DNA of 64,000 bases from Pseudisothecium myosuroides (lineage: Eukaryota > Streptophyta > Bryopsida > Hypnales > Lembophyllaceae): assembly GCA_951799445.1 (NCBI GenBank), contig OX637294.1, positions 26,251,452 to 26,315,451 on the forward strand, read 5' to 3'. A program made the translations under genes and the position numbers. Of the stretch, positions 47,630 through 61,069 are shown piece by piece. Under the pieces are notes generated by a model, which did not search any database, was not told where the DNA came from, and saw nothing but the letters and a program-made list of their open reading frames with translations. The number at the start of each line of letters is the position of its first letter. The stretch's first letter is position 1.

Positions 47630-50009
47630 ATGTGTCTTGGATGTTGTGCAAGTTTATATGTTGAAGATATGGAAGTTGTCCAATTTGTGCTTCAATTGGG
47701 GAAAGCATTATGGAATTTGAAGGTCATGTATGATCAACATGTTGAAAATGGGAATGAAATCAAGGAGTTACAAAGCTTCATTCAAGACTATGCTCATCAA
47801 ATTCCTATTCTTTGAGAGCGTTTCCAAGAAGGTGGGGGCAATGTTATAGGCATTGTTACCTTCAAGAATTTGGAGAGAGATGTGATGGAAGCTACCAACA
47901 AGTTAGAAAGGTGGTCAAGAAATAAGAGCTTCTTTCGAGTGTTCAATTCTGCCAAATAGATGCAAAAACTTGTAAAGTTGCATTCTAAAGTCATGGCATT
48001 TGTGCAAAAAAGTTTGGGCATTGCCAACTTATCCATGCTTTTGGACTTGCAAGCCACTCAAGCCACTATCTTGGAATCAAATGCAAAGTTGAAGTCTCTA
48101 TTGATCACTAGTATTGGAAGCATGCATGGGGCATTGCCTATAGAGGTGAGGGATGAGGTAGTGGAAGCAAATACGTCATCTTTTGCTGATTTAAAGTTTT
48201 GGGAAGACATTTTAGCTGCAGTGGACAACCACAATGTGGGTGTTTCATCACTTGAAGACAAGAATATGTATGAAGATTCCATCACATCAAACTTAATGAT
48301 TGACCCATTGTAGCTAGTGATGGCAACACCTATTGTCGATGGACAATCATTGACCACAATTTGACCACAAATCCTTTCAACGTGGATGAGGATTTGACAA
48401 TTGTCATTGATAACCTCACTTTCCGAAGAGGCCTATTTGAGAAGTTTCCGGAGCAAGCTCAAATCTTTTGACAACGCCACAACCAGTATTAAAGCCATGC
48501 ATTGTCAATGAAAGCTCAAGGGTTGTGGGGTGATGCCGTCTTAGCATTGCATTATGTCCTTCAATGGGATAAGCACAATGTGGAGTGGGTTGAAGCTCTA
48601 GAGCAAGTGCAAGGAGCTCTACAAGAAGCCAAGGAGAAGTACTTACAACCTTCAGTGGGGCTCTCCAATGAGGTATGTACATTCACATGTTTTCTTTAAG
48701 GAGGGATGAAGTCAATGTGTTGCACTTTTTGAGACTTTTGAGTGGTTTCCTGTTTTAAAATTTTGATTTATCTTTTTGGAGAGGTTTGTAGTGTTTTATG
48801 TTGTTGACAAAATCACAACGTTGTTGTGGGTGTGTAGCCAAGCAATGGGGGGCCAATCGGTTCAAGCATGCATGAAATGGTGGTTGAAACTCACATAGAG
48901 CTACACAAGGCTTACAAACTCTTCCCAAGTTTATTAAGCTCTATATCGGAGGTTCGTCAACAAGCTGCTTATGGTATTTGTCAATGGTCAAAAAAAGATG
49001 TTAAGTTTCAGAGTTACATCGTTCAACATGGAGGTATTCCACTCCTAGCTACGTTATTACCTTCTTTAGATTAGATCACCCAAGAATATGTTGTTTCTAT
49101 ACTTTTGGATGTTAAGTGGAGTTGGCGCTGGTACAAGCACCAAACTATGTTAGGTACAATTGAACCAAATTTTGTAGGGAGGACCATTGATATTTCTTCA
49201 AGAACAAGAGTATTGTGCTTTTGGATAGTCTTATTCAAACCCTAGTTTTATTCCAAGCTAGAGGTATGTAATTGCACAACCTACCTAGGTATAACTTCAC
49301 AAAAATTTCTCAAAGAATGTAGACAAATCCTAATAGTGCACATTACTTAAGTATGGACTCTTTTATAAGTAAGGGAGTCTTAGATCATGTATCAATCAAA
49401 CTTTGAACTCCCTTTGTTTTTGCATGTGATATCCTCAAAAGGCATTCTTAGATGCAATGGAATCCTCTTTCATTATTACATTCTCATCTATATGATGGAC
49501 ATGTAGGTGCACTAAAGCCCATTGTTGAGGTGTTGAAGGGGGGTTCAACTAAAGCTCGTGAACATGCAACATGAATACTCTTCAATGTCTCCACGTATCC
49601 TCATAAGAGGACCATCACTAGATTGTCTATGGCCATATGTGCTATGGTGACATCGCTTGGTGACGGAACTCTACAAGTTCAACACATTGTGAGTAGCACT
49701 CTCAACAACCTCTCTTCTGGCAATTTCTTTCCTAAATTCTTGTTTGCAAAGAAAGCATCTGATGTTGGATTGGTCTCAATTCTTTTGAGGCTTGTTGCTG
49801 AGCAGTCAGCAACAATATTGGAGGAAGCCTTGCCATTGATGTACCAATTATTGCACTTCTACTATAGATCAGATTTTCAACGTGCCATTAAAATTCAAGC
49901 ACCTGCAGCCACATGGTTGGAAATCATGGCGTCTGAATCTCCATTGAATCAAGAGAGGGCAGCTTCCATCTTATACAACTTGTGTTATAACAATCAGGAG
50001 TATTGTTGA
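47630..50009 (+). pseudogene. Decayed HeLo-like / ARM-repeat gene
   Basis: Coding similarity runs along the plus strand through several premature stops. The N-terminal part (47650-48310: VQFVLQLGKALWNLKVMYDQ, ELQSFIQDY, VTFKNLERDVMEATNKLERW, FFRVFNSAK) has the helical pattern of HeLo-like N-terminal domains such as MLKL_NTD. A TPR-like stretch (48502-48680, GDAVLALHYVLQWDKHNVEW) follows. Then come ARM-type repeats (48868-49074, VRQQAAYGICQW and YIVQHGGIPLLATLLP; 49510-50009, LKPIVEVLKGGSTKAREHAT, ERAASILYNLC). In-frame stops occur at 47813, 47957, 48311, near 48467 and 48500, after PSLD at 49072, and in AREHAT-stop-ILFNVS near 49570. No intact product is possible from the genomic sequence. 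ARM similarity is firm; the HeLo call is inference. Confidence 0.7.
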
Positions 50010-50516
50010 CAAGCCTGAGAGTGTCATGCCGTTGAGCGAATTACACAATTCACCCTCCCCATTACGACCAGACATAATCTCATTAAACTTTTGAACTCAA
50101 ACAAGGCTTATCCTACCTAAGAATTAGTTCCATTTCCAGAGAAGGATTGGTAGTCCCCATTGAAGGATTGAAAAAATGCATTAGGAAAAACTTTGAATGG
50201 TCAAAGGTCCCTTGGTTTGCAAGCCTTAGAGTGTTGGAGGTATATTCCACATGTCACAATACTTCACAAAGATAGACTCCACCAAATGGATGATAGATGG
50301 CCTTGGCTACTTCTACCTTGGTGTATGACATCTGAGACTATCTTGACCAGTATTAACCCTAGAAGAATGGACTTGTGGCCATGATGAAAACTACCCCCAT
50401 GACCCATGGCCATGGAAACTAAATTTGAAACATCTTACAAGTGGCCGGTAAATCTTATTTTTAGCGATGTATTAGAGACCTTAGAGAGTTGATTTTGGAT
50501 TGTATGATGTGGAAAC

Positions 50517-51164
50517 TTATTGTGCCGAGCCTTCAAGTACTAAATTAGATTTTTCAAGCACCTTGTTTAGTTTATTTTGAGTAGTCTTTGAATATAGACC
50601 TCCTAACAAGCTCGGGGATGTTAGTACGGATTTGAGCACCACTTGGAATATATCATTAGAAATAAAGTCGGCCCAAACGAGGGCTGCTTCGTTTTGTAAG
50701 GCAATGGTTGTTAATTTGCTCCCAAGACACGTTCCCATGGTCTATTCCAAGAAATTGTTCTTGTCCACCTCATCAATTTGTTGAGTTATGAGTGCCAAAT
50801 TTGGCGCCAAGTCCGACGTCATCATCGCGTCGAGCTCGCATTCTCTTGCCATGCGTTGCCAGGTGTAGCGATGCCCGGGAGTCCTTGCTTGCACTTTGTT
50901 GGTTTGCTGGGTTTTTGTTGCACTATTGCTGCGAGATAGGTAGAGTTTGCCGGGTGACGAGGCAAGTGGCGCCTTAGTGGCAGGAATCCCTAAACCCAAC
51001 ACGCGACATACTGGGCAATGAGTGGTTGCTCTTGAATAATTGGAAAATTTTGACCAGGCTGGCAGGCGTAGTTGGACTACAAAAACATGTGGAAACTTTG
51101 AAGGGAATTGGCCGCCCCAAAGAGGGCCGACTTTTTTTCTAATGGTACTTAAGGTCATGGACAT
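50517..51164 (-). pseudogene. Unassigned relic with one in-frame stop
   Basis: Two minus-strand frames, 51164-50742 and 50738-50517, are the same frame separated by a single TAG (NNFLE-stop-TMGTCLGSK). The joined reading would end VLEGSAQ. The stretch RECELDAMMTSDLAPNLALI to SNDIFQVVLKS has ordinary protein composition. No family recognised. A CAG-to-TAG change would explain the break. Confidence 0.45.
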
Positions 51165-51180
51165 ATCAAATTCCTCAACT

Positions 51181-54100
51181 AGACCAAAAGTTTAGGGAAA
51201 TAGAAAATGAAGTGTTATATTATTAATATTCAACATAAACAGTTTTGAAAGGGCTAGAGTGACCATAGTCTGCATTGCAATTTGAAAATGATGTTCCCTT
51301 TCAAAAACCGGCAAGACATTTGTGAGTTGCATAGGTGGTTGACCCGTAGCTACAAAGACTATGAAATAATAGTTTAGACATAAAAATGGTTCTAAATCTT
51401 TTTGCCAAAGTTTTGAAATTTAATGCCTTGGTAATTTGTTCCACAAAGCATTTGTGGGTGTACTACCATTTTTTTAGTATAAATTATGTACTTCTAAAAA
51501 CTTGAATCCCCTTGTTAGTCCTTCTTGGCGACTTGTGTCATGTGCACACCAGCTGCCTATCATGAAGGCAAAAATGGATGAAATATGATGGTTTTTATCC
51601 TATAAAGCAATTTCTATTTATCAAGCGGACAATAGGTGTCCAACCCGTCCTTCTAGAATTAAGCATATAATTGAATTTGATGTTAGATTAGGTTGGTCAT
51701 GCTATTAGAATTATAGGCTTTGCATGAAATTTCTTGTCAAGCTTGTCTGGGACCTCCCTTGGGCTAATAGACTACTTGCATAGCCTATAGGCTCTCACAT
51801 GATTTTCACTACAATTTTTTTTTACGAAAATCATAGGATGTCATATGTGAATTAAATCAATAATTTTGTTATGTTTCATTTATGAACTAGATAAAAGAAA
51901 ACATCTACAGCCTCTTTGGAGTCCATTGCAAGATAGATGAGAGTCTCTCATTGGATGAAAAAAACTTGGTTCTTTTCTATAATGTGAGGCCGCTATTTCA
52001 TTATATTTTCCTCTTCTAAATTCCTAGGCAAACAAATGAGGGGTCAAGTAGGCTTCTATATATACTCTCATTTTTAGCTCTGAGTTTTTGGAATTTTTTC
52101 ATGAGATGCAACACTCATAGAGCTTTGAGTATGCATTTTTCACTTAAAATGGAGTTTTGATCATTAGTTGAAGTTGGAGCTTTTTTTTTTGTAAAATGGA
52201 GATTAAAGGTCTCATGAGTCATGAGATTATTCCTTGGATTTTACATAGGAGGAGAAACAAATGAGGCAAGGAAAAGATCAAGGGAGGGCAGAAGGTTAAG
52301 TCATTACAAAGTAAGCAAGACCTTGACACAATACTGACATAGAAACGAGGGTTGCTATTATATGAGCATAGGAGTGTGAGCCCATGAGCCTAAAATACTA
52401 CACACCTATGTTATAGGTGTATATATTGTAGAAACCGTCTATGATTATAGGGTATCAATGTTACAAATACCCATATTATAGGTGTTTATGATACATACAC
52501 CTTCTATAGTGTGGGGTATCTATATTATAGGTACCTATATTGTAGGCTCAATGCTTACAAGCTCGCATTCTTGGGCTCACATGCTAGCACCATTGGCCAA
52601 TGATTCAATGAATTGTCAAAATAAAAGACAGTAAAATTTCAGAGGAAGGAATTTATACTTTTAAAGGATCTTGACTTGTTTGGAGTGTTTAAGGGGTTGT
52701 TGGACTAAAAAAAAGACTCCTCTTTAGCTTCATTTGGATGTCATATACTCCTGTGGCTCTCGTCAATGCCTCAAATTGTTAGAGTTGTCCGTTCATGTTT
52801 TTGCCATTGAATGGATGCTTTGAAACTTTTTGAGGCATTTTATTGCTATCAAAAATTCTAGCCTAATTTTTATTGAAACTTTACTATAAATTGGAAAATT
52901 TCTAGAAATTTATCAAAGCCAATTATAATGGTTGACATTTTGGAAAGCTAACTAATGCAATTTAGAAATTTGACATGTGACCTCTAGAAGGCTCTATACA
53001 CATAGTGCAAGCTCATATACTTATTTTGAATTTTTTACGAGAAGGTTCGGTTGTTATCACCTTCTATCATATCAAGTGGACCAAGAATCTTTTGACTAGT
53101 GTAGAATCTTCACAAATCGATTGCTCCATTAGAATTCTAGCATGTTTTATTTTTTTTTAAAACTCCTTTTGATTTTCAATTGCACCTTTCTTCATATTGC
53201 TTGAATTTAAGCTTTACTAAACTGATTTCCAATTTTTTACCTTTTCCTAGGAAGGGCTAGTACTTTCATTTAATCTAACATAAAGGTAGAGAATGAACTT
53301 TTTTACATCTAAAAAAGGATTTACATCATATGGAATATTAAGACTCCTATTTTATTCGGGCTTTGACCTACATATTTTAGGTTTGGGCTTTGTTGCAATT
53401 AGGGAAGGCTTTTTTACTTTGAATCCCTTATATTATTGTTGTCTAGACCTATGCTTTCTTTAGAATACCTAATTCATCTAAACCTGACTAGTGTACAATG
53501 TGAAGACTACCATGCAAAAACTCTCATTTATAATATTCTTGAACAAACTGGTTTAGATTCATTTTCATTTTCAGGAATTTTAGGAATATTCTTTGATTAT
53601 TGATCACTACTCAATGTGCAAGTATATGACATTCACCATTATCCCCTAAAGATTTGTGATTATGTTTTATTAAAAAAATCTCAAAAAAGTGCCATTTCTA
53701 ATGCAAATTGTTACAATGAAAAAATACTTTTTTTGCATATCCAATCATAGGATCTTACATAAGATTTGCATGAAAATGTGTGGAAATTTTTTCAGAAACT
53801 TTGACCATGTACATTGTAAGATATTAGCATTCAAAGTGGAAAATTGAAGGGTTTTTTCAAACCAACAATTGTAGGTTTTGAGGCTTTCGGTCCTCTTAAC
53901 TTTAATTTTTTGTACTACAGAGTATTGAGGTTTAAGTTTTTATACTGGATAATTGAGTTGAGAATTTAAGAATTAAAAAAAAAAAAAATTGATTTTCATC
54001 CTTAAAAAATTACTAATTAAAAAAGATATTAGATGGAAGGAAAATTTAAATAACAAATAGTTCTAAAATGGAATTGAAATATGTCAATCCTAATAGTGAG

Positions 54101-54790
54101 ATTGTTGTATAAAGTAATCTACAACCAATGGGCCTCTTTGTTTCAAAAAATTGTGAAAATTGATCTCAAAATGAATCCTATACAATATTTTTCAAGAAGA
54201 TGCCTTGATTGCCAGCAAAACAAGATCCTTCATAACTTTTACATGACTAATTCAAATTAAATGAATAAAATCTTTTCATTTAGACATGAATATAATCTAT
54301 AAGGAAAAAATAATTTAATGAATGTTTGAATTGTTTTTGTTGCCTATAGTCAAGCATTTTGAGCTTAGGAAGGCATAGCTCTTTTTCCCGGACAATGATT
54401 GTATTAAAAATTATATTTCCAGAAAGAAAGTACATTCTCTTACCTCCAAAAGAACTTTCAAAAGCTTATTGTAGAATTTGACACTATAGGACCTTGCCTA
54501 AAATTCTTAAAAACCCATTCTAGGACTTTGAACCTTTAGGGGGTAATAAATATAAATTCAACCTCCAAATAGCTAGAGGATGAAATTCCTTTCAGAATAC
54601 TTTAACTAGACTTTCTCTCATCTTTAACCCCTACAGGACCAAGAGGTAATCCAAATTCCAAAATTGTGAAGATGTATTATCAAAATGCAAACTAGAAGAA
54701 TAATTTAATGATGAATCTCAAATAATACTTATAAAATATAATCCATAAATCATACCCATATCATATGGCTAAATCAACCAATGCACAAAA
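51181..54790. other. AT-rich intergenic desert
   Basis: No gene. A degenerate repeat of the words CTATATTATAGGT / TGTTATAGGTGT occurs at 52400-52550. Elsewhere only low-complexity AT-rich sequence. Confidence 0.55.
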
Positions 54791-54799
54791 TAATATTTT

Positions 54800-55210
54800 T
54801 CAATATTAGTTGAAGCCAAAAATTGAAAATTCTTTCTAAAATCAACTGTAGAGTGAATATTTGTGATTTTACATGAATTTTTTTCTAAGTTCAAAATGTT
54901 AAGTTCTAATTATAGTGATTTTTGAAGTATTTTATTTTATTATTTTATTCAAGTCATTTTTGAAGGGTCATCTTTTGAACAGAAATAGAGTTATTTTTTG
55001 ATGCTGGACCTACTAGTACCCTTTGAATTATAGAATATTTTCAAAGCAAAATCTTCATAATCTATAATTTAGAAATGATAAAGAACTAGTACAAGAATCT
55101 TCAAAAAAATTGATGGATGAAAAAATGCATTTTTGTATGCTTGTGATGTATTTGTGTTCATCCATTGTTCAAAATTCAAATGCTTAGTCCTTTAAGGTTA
55201 AAATTGTTAT
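54800..55210. repeat. Dispersed AT-rich repeat, inverted partner at 60170-61440
   Basis: Reverse complement matches 61440-61075 plus 60219-60170 (shared AAATGCATTTTTTCATC, TTGAATTTTGAACAAT). The partner copy is split by a TIR transposon; this copy shows the uninterrupted site with a single CACAAA. Confidence 0.7.
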
Positions 55211-55884
55211 AGTTTGACATTAAGAGTTGGTAATATTTGTTGCAACTCATTGCATTATATAATACTCATATTTCCTATTTTTATTAATTTTGCTAGGATT
55301 AGAGCATCACTTTTCAATATTCCAATTGAAAGACAAAATTGAATTATCCTTTGGTAGGTGTGCATTATTTTTAATTCCAATCAATATCATACCCAATGGT
55401 CATTAGGGTGGGCATTTCTCACCAAATAATAAATTAAAGTTGGGAAAGGTTTTGGAGGACATGCTTAAAAATGTAAATATTTTGTAAGATTTCAGTTTTT
55501 GCTCATACTCCCTCCATCCCAAAATGATTGCTGATATTTCAAAACTAGATGTCCACAAATGATTGTCCGTTACAAATTATACAATTCTTGGAACATTATT
55601 CACTGTAGAGTATAATGTACTTATTACTCCTGCAACTCTTGCCTCCACTACCATTTGCTCATTACACAAGATGGAAGAAGGAAACTCATTACAAGAAAAA
55701 TGGGGCCTGAAGAAGGCCCCTAAATTCAAGACTAGCAGTGATGTCACTATTGTACCAAAATACCAAAGAAAAAATTGAGAAAGAACAATCCTAGCTGGTC
55801 AATTTTTGGTCAACAGGAATTGATTTTTTTTGTACTGCTACTTCAGAATGCTATTTTCTTTAAACGTTATTGTCACCACCACAC
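55211..55884. other. Intergenic, with solo Stowaway-like end
   Basis: TACTCCCTCCATCCCAAAAT at about 55508 is a typical Stowaway-type terminus, but no inverted partner was found. The 71-codon plus frame at 55563-55778 shows no known domain. Confidence 0.4.
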
Positions 55885-56430
55885 AGAGAAGGAGGCGACA
55901 ATCCACTGATAACGTTCGCAGTCAGACAATAGGTCCGGGTATCTAAGCAATCCATTTACATAACGACTCAGCAGTAACTTACGGCTACATCGATTCCCCC
56001 TGCAGTGATCGGCAATTCGAGCAAAGCGCTGATTAGTTTGCAAGCAGAATGATTCCTAAACAGTGAATTGTACACTACTTGTACATTGGAATACAGGCGA
56101 AAGTTCATTTGAATAATCCCAAAACATTCGAGAATTGCAAGAAAACATCAAGCCAATTCAGAATTAATTTTTTTTAACGCAACTATCAGAACCATCTACT
56201 GTACTGTACTGTACAGAGAAGAAGGCAAAAATCCACTGAAAACGTTGACTTTGCGATCATCCTGAGCATCCTCGCAATTCACGACTCTGCAGCAACCCTG
56301 CGGTGAATTTGAAGTTATGACTTGCGAGAAAAAATGATTCTGCTATGTTGAATTACACATTATATTGGAACACCAGCAACTACCCATTCGATAAATTCCA
56401 AACCTGCATGAAATTCAAGAAAACCATGTA
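55885..56430. repeat. Diverged direct duplication downstream of RBX1
   Basis: Two units, about 55885-56155 and 56212-56430. They share AGAGAAGGAGGC.A, ATCCACTGA.AACGTT, a GCAG/CTGCAGCAA block, AAATGATTC and TTGGAA.AC.AG in the same order. No coding; it may belong to the distal 3' region of RBX1. Confidence 0.5.
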
Positions 56431-56974
56431 CGAAACGAGCTGGCAAAATTAGATTCCCTTTCCCCCCCTCGAGAGTTGGCAAAATGGTCACATATCTCGC
56501 CAAAAGGCTTGAATGTGTATTAAACGAAGTCAGGATGCCTCCTCGCACCTTGCCATGCATGCTGGTTTACATTCTTCTCAGTGGAATTCAACTAATTTCA
56601 AGACACGAAATGTTCTATAGCAAATAACCGATCTCCAATCTCTACATTTGCGAAATCAAAATGCCAGTTTGCTAAGAAATTGAGGCAATTTGAGGCAATT
56701 TGCTAAGAAATTGAGGAGATGGTGCTTGTACGCTTTTTACATACTGTTAAACAACTAGAGTACCAAATTAAGGATCCTCGAAAAGCATCCCTACTCTAAT
56801 GGGTCTTTTGTTCAAGAAATAACACAAGAAACAAACAAACAAAAATCAGACAGCGGATTCCTTCTACCCGGAAATTTTGGACACGTACTAATGTCACTGC
56901 AGAGTTTCGATAATGTTCACACTGGCCAGACTTCGTGATGTCGAGACCCAGTGGAGTCCAAAACGAAATACTTG

Positions 56975-58058
<1,084 letters not shown>

Positions 58059-58250
58059 CGCCGCTCTCCTGACTTGCGTTCAGCAGCTTAGGAGGTCTGC
58101 TGCGATATCGAGTCTCAAACCCTAGCAGAACGTCTGTATAGCGTACAGACAATTTGGAGGAGACGACCAGGAAACGGCCCCGGTAAACGCACATGCCAGG
58201 TTAGCGGCCCCGCCATCCGCCATGGTCGAGTCTATAGCAGTTTTTTGGTG
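58059..58250 (-). promoter_or_regulatory. Probable RBX1 promoter/5' UTR region
   Basis: A locally GC-rich stretch immediately upstream of the RBX1 ATG, bounded by AT-rich DNA from about 58240. No TATA box or start site can be assigned with confidence. Confidence 0.35.
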
Positions 58251-60219
58251 TTTTTTTTTCATTTTGGAGAAGGAGCTAGTTGTTTCTTCAATATTCATGT
58301 GATACTTGGGTGATACTTGGTGATATCTATATCAAAACTAGGTTAGCACCCCACCATCTGCCATCCGCCTGGCCAGGTGGCGGGGCGTGGTTAGAATTTC
58401 TGTAACTCGAATCCAATTCAAAGTGTTGTAACTAGTTTCAAGTCCAATTCAAAGTGCTGTAACTTTTGCATCTGATGTTCAAATTCAATAGAATTTGTTG
58501 GTGAATTTGTGCTCTCTCTTCTAGTTTGTGTGGTAAAATTTTCAGATCAATCCAAGATGTACTGATTTTTTGGAAGCCAATCGAAGTTCACAGGTTCAAT
58601 TTGAGTTCACCAAACTACATTTGATCGGTAACATAGCGGTTATCCTCGCATGTAGTTCTAAAATATTTGAACATGTTCTCTACAACATGATTTAATTTGA
58701 TGTGGAAAGATAATTAGATGGTCCTTCCAAGGAATAAAGTGTCAAAAATATTGGCAAAGAATGCAAGCTCATAGCATTTGCAAAGTGGTGCACACTATAG
58801 CAACGGATGAATTAGTTTATGTCACAATAGAAACAATCAAAAGTCTACACATGTTTTCCTAGATGATCCATTATATACTTTTGGATTCTTACAAACATCA
58901 CACTCTTAATCACTATAGATTTTGAATTTCTTATATTTATAAGATTGTCATCTAGAATTCGTCCTAGGTAATCATTTGGAATGGAATTCTCCATAGACTA
59001 TGAAGAGTTGAATGACAATCTTGTGGCATTTTACTCACGTAGGAACCATATTATTTATTATAATTGTTTAGATATGTTTTTGTGCAGCTATACAAAGTTC
59101 AATATTAGGTTGTAGGTTATTCATTCAAATCATACTAAATATGTTCCATTTGATGTGTAATTTCCTTACACAATTTTTTTTTGTTTCCAAATCAAATTCA
59201 TCACCAATCTAATAATATCCTCATAACTGTTTCTCTTGCAATTGAAAAGTAGTTGCATATTTTTTTAAAGAATAAAACATAGCATTTATAACATAAAGTC
59301 AAACTTCAAGTTGCATCACTCATGTATTCCATTGTTTCATCTTGCTTCAATAGAAATAAACAAAATAATTTCAAATTTTCTAGTGCAATCATATGACTTG
59401 TATAATTTGTTAAGAAAATAGATTTGTTTGTAAAAATTTGAAATTCCTATGAATTGTAGAAAAATGATAGCAAGGTATCAACTACAAAATATATAACAAT
59501 TTACAAAACATGCAAACATCACTTTGTGAAAATTCAACCAAGGAATCAAAGTTTCTAGAGAAATTAGTAATAAGAAGTTGACACAACAAAATGAAATAAA
59601 TAAGAGAACCACTATGGACTTGTGAAAGGGATCATGTTGTTAACCATAAAAAGGCAAACCTCCTTGAGGGACATAGTTTTAGGGTCAAACTTGAATTTCA
59701 CATTGTTCTTGATTTAAATGATTTGAGGCTTGACTAAAAAAATGTAGTTGTAATAATTTACTGTTTATGTTTTTTCAGTTTTTTCCAAAATTGTTAAAAT
59801 TATAATTTTTGTGACAATTTGAAGGTAGCATCTCAAAAGCTTAAATATACCATTTTAAAACTTTTCTATCAATTTCTCTTAAGGTGAGCTCAAAATGTAC
59901 ATCAATCACATTATGATGTTTATCACTATCATCTACAATTTTTTTTTTTTTAAATATTGTTTTAAGCATTTTTATAATTATTATGATTTCTATAAAGAAT
60001 TTACTTCAAATAATTTTATAAATTTCATTTTAATGTTTTTAATTATGAAAAAATTAAATAAAATTTTAGATATATATTACTACATGAGAAAAATATTAAA
60101 TTCTTTGAAAGTAAGTTTTAATATTTAATAAAATGAAGTTTGATCAAATGGAAATATAGAGTGCCCTTTAACTCCTTAAGGACTAGACATTCAAATTTTG
60201 AACAATAAATAAACACAAA
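58251..60219. other. AT-rich intergenic DNA
   Basis: No gene. A short imperfect direct repeat (TCCAATTCAAAGTG.TGTAAC) occurs at about 58410-58460. The plus frame at 59895-60128 is pure low-complexity AT. Confidence 0.5.
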
Positions 60220-61069
60220 GGTGATTGCAAGACACACTTGTATTATTTGTTGCGTTTTGCATTTTTGTACTTTTAGTACTTTTTGAACTGTGAGTCACCT
60301 TCAGGCTTCAATACTATTGAAGGCATGGAACATAAAATTTGAATGGTCAATTGGATTTCAAATTTACTATTCTGACAACATGTGATGTTCATCATTGGGT
60401 GACAAAAATGGATGGAAAAAACTTTATTTGCCATTAAAAAAAAATTTACATTTGCAGATAGAAGGTATTAGGAGCCCTAGCAGTACTATTGAATCTTTTT
60501 GTGTACCCTGGAGTACTATTTTGAGCCACATGCTACAATTTACCTTAGAAAATGAGATTTTCACCTTTCTATTTTTGAAAATTAGAAAATGAGTTTGAAA
60601 ATTTTATTTTAAAAATGGCCATTGTTGCCAACTAAGAGCAAAGTAGGAAGATCAAAGTTAGAACTAAAAAACCATTTTCAATTCAACATAAATTCAACTT
60701 GCATATAGCACACTTTAGGCCAATATAAAACACATTTGGAAAATATTATTGAAAATCCTTCCTCTGAGAAGGTGTATTTCTATTAAAAGAGCTAGCCTAC
60801 CAAATTTGATGATGTAACTCTTCAAAAAAGGTACTCAATAGTACTAAAAACCACCAAAATTGCATGTGTGACATATATTCAAAATTCAGTTTCACCTATT
60901 AAATTAATTTTGAAAAAATTGAAATAATTCAAGTGTATTTTCTATTGCTTTAGGAAGCTTTCTTTTGAATTTCATGTTCATTCAATCATTTTTGCAATAC
61001 TTAGAATACAAAACAACTTCCGCATTGAACGTGTGATGGAAAATAGTACAGGTGTTTCTTGCAATCACC
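60220..61069. mobile_element. TIR transposon, GGTGATTGCAAG family, copy 1 (850 bp)
   Basis: Left end GGTGATTGCAAGACACACTT, right end (reverse complement) GGTGATTGCAAGAAACACCT, extending to about 30 bp with mismatches. Flanked by CACAAA on both sides (60214-60219 and 61070-61075). The related repeat at about 55155 has a single CACAAA at the same point, which confirms a 6-bp target duplication. No transposase frame; superfamily not assigned. Confidence 0.85.
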
